A stretch of 64,000 nucleotides of DNA from Myxococcales bacterium. GTDB taxonomy: Bacteria; Myxococcota_A; Polyangia; Polyangiales; Polyangiaceae. A program made the translations under genes and the position numbers. The stretch lies in contig JADJKB010000003.1 of NCBI GenBank assembly GCA_016706225.1, positions 620,001 through 684,000 on the forward strand, read 5' to 3'. This document shows positions 63,535-64,000 of this stretch, in pieces. Below the pieces are notes generated by a model, which saw only the letters and a program-made list of their open reading frames with translations, did no database searches and was not told the DNA's origin. The first letter of the stretch is position 1. Each line of letters starts with the position of its first letter.

Positions 63535-64000
63535 GCCAGGTCAAGAGCTCGCTGCGCGATCTGCGCAAGAACGTCGAGATCAACGTCGGCAAGTCCTGCA
63601 ACAACAAGTGTGTCTTTTGCCTCGACGGCATGCCCAGCAAAGAGGACAAACGCTTCATCCCGTTCGACGAGATGAAACGGGAGCTCGAGCGCTGGCGAGC
63701 CGAAGGCCACGAATCGGTGGGGTTCCTCGGCGGGGAGCCCACGACCTACCCGAGCATCGTGCAGTCCATCGCCCATGCGAAGGCCCTCGGTTTCACCCGC
63801 ATCGCCATCGCGACCAACGCAATGATGCTGCGGCGCCCCAAGTTCACCGACGAGCTGCTCGATGCCGGGCTGACCCGTGTGACCATCTCGATGCACGGTC
63901 ACACCGCCCCGCTCGAGGACAAACTCACGGCAGTGCCGGGTGGGTTCGAGAAAAAGAAGCTGGCCATCTCGATCCTGCAAGACCGCCGAAAACACGGTGC
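63531..64000 (+). CDS. Radical SAM enzyme (3' end beyond window)
   Basis: The visible 156 codons have the rSAM motif CNNKCVFC (C23, C27, C30), FLGGEPTTYPS and the barrel strands IAIATNAMML and VTISMHGH. The start is GTG at 63531, overlapping the previous TGA by 4 nt. The C-terminal half and any auxiliary-cluster Cys lie outside the window. It is the fourth rSAM gene in a row after the HxsB-like gene, counting that gene, so the operon continues past the right edge. Confidence 0.88.
   Translation, partial: MSQVKSSLRDLRKNVEINVGKSCNNKCVFCLDGMPSKEDKRFIPFDEMKRELERWRAEGHESVGFLGGEPTTYPSIVQSIAHAKALGFTRIAIATNAMMLRRPKFTDELLDAGLTRVTISMHGHTAPLEDKLTAVPGGFEKKKLAISILQDRRKHG

Overview
The window is very GC-rich DNA with GTG and TTG starts used freely, Hanks-type Ser/Thr kinases in every configuration, and small Gly/Ser/Cys-rich lipoproteins. 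That combination points to a Myxococcota (delta-proteobacterial) genome, most likely of the Polyangia type. No rRNA gene, tRNA gene, CRISPR array or replication origin was seen.

Layout. 1-17 kb is ordinary accessory chromosome: three Ser/Thr kinases, a CrtI-like flavoenzyme, a MarR regulator, a cation/proton antiporter, an unusual operon in which a signal-peptide/coiled-coil/membrane/AAA ATPase protein sits between two MscS channels, an OmpA-type lipoprotein and a 2Fe-2S ferredoxin. From 17 kb the window is dominated by radical SAM (rSAM) enzymes: 16 genes carrying 18 complete CX3CX2C modules. They fall into a first operon (17.2-23.6 kb: Cys-repeat lipoprotein, two membrane proteins, three rSAM enzymes), a second operon with successive 4-nt stop/start overlaps (31.2-39.4 kb: two B12-type rSAM proteins, one a tandem double enzyme, then a MiaB/RimO-like and a HemN-like enzyme), a scattered set (39.4-45.4 kb) and a third operon (55.3-64 kb and beyond). 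Between and around them lie a molybdopterin oxidoreductase, a TPR protein, two kinase loci (one a wreck), a PLP decarboxylase, a flavin halogenase-like enzyme, an FAD monooxygenase, an ArsR/VOC/AHSA1 stress module, a frameshifted secreted glycosidase-like gene and a nucleotidyltransferase pair.

The third operon is recognisable as a His-Xaa-Ser (Hxs) peptide-modification system: an HxsD-like protein, an HxsB-like SPASM rSAM enzyme and a 94-residue precursor ending in twelve H-x-S triplets. It is enlarged here by a giant double rSAM protein, a twin-arginine-signal protein, a 71-residue partner and three further rSAM genes, the last cut by the window edge. The most economical reading is a large peptide-modifying (RiPP-like) locus in which several rSAM enzymes, some descended from one another, act on the H-x-S repeat peptide and perhaps on the Cys-repeat lipoprotein. 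Product and chemistry cannot be read from the sequence.

Two copies of a 160-bp highly structured repeat (4 mismatches, opposite orientation, 34 kb apart) flank much of the rSAM region, and fragments of decayed genes lie beside one of them and at 27.2-27.8 kb, so the region has been rearranged.
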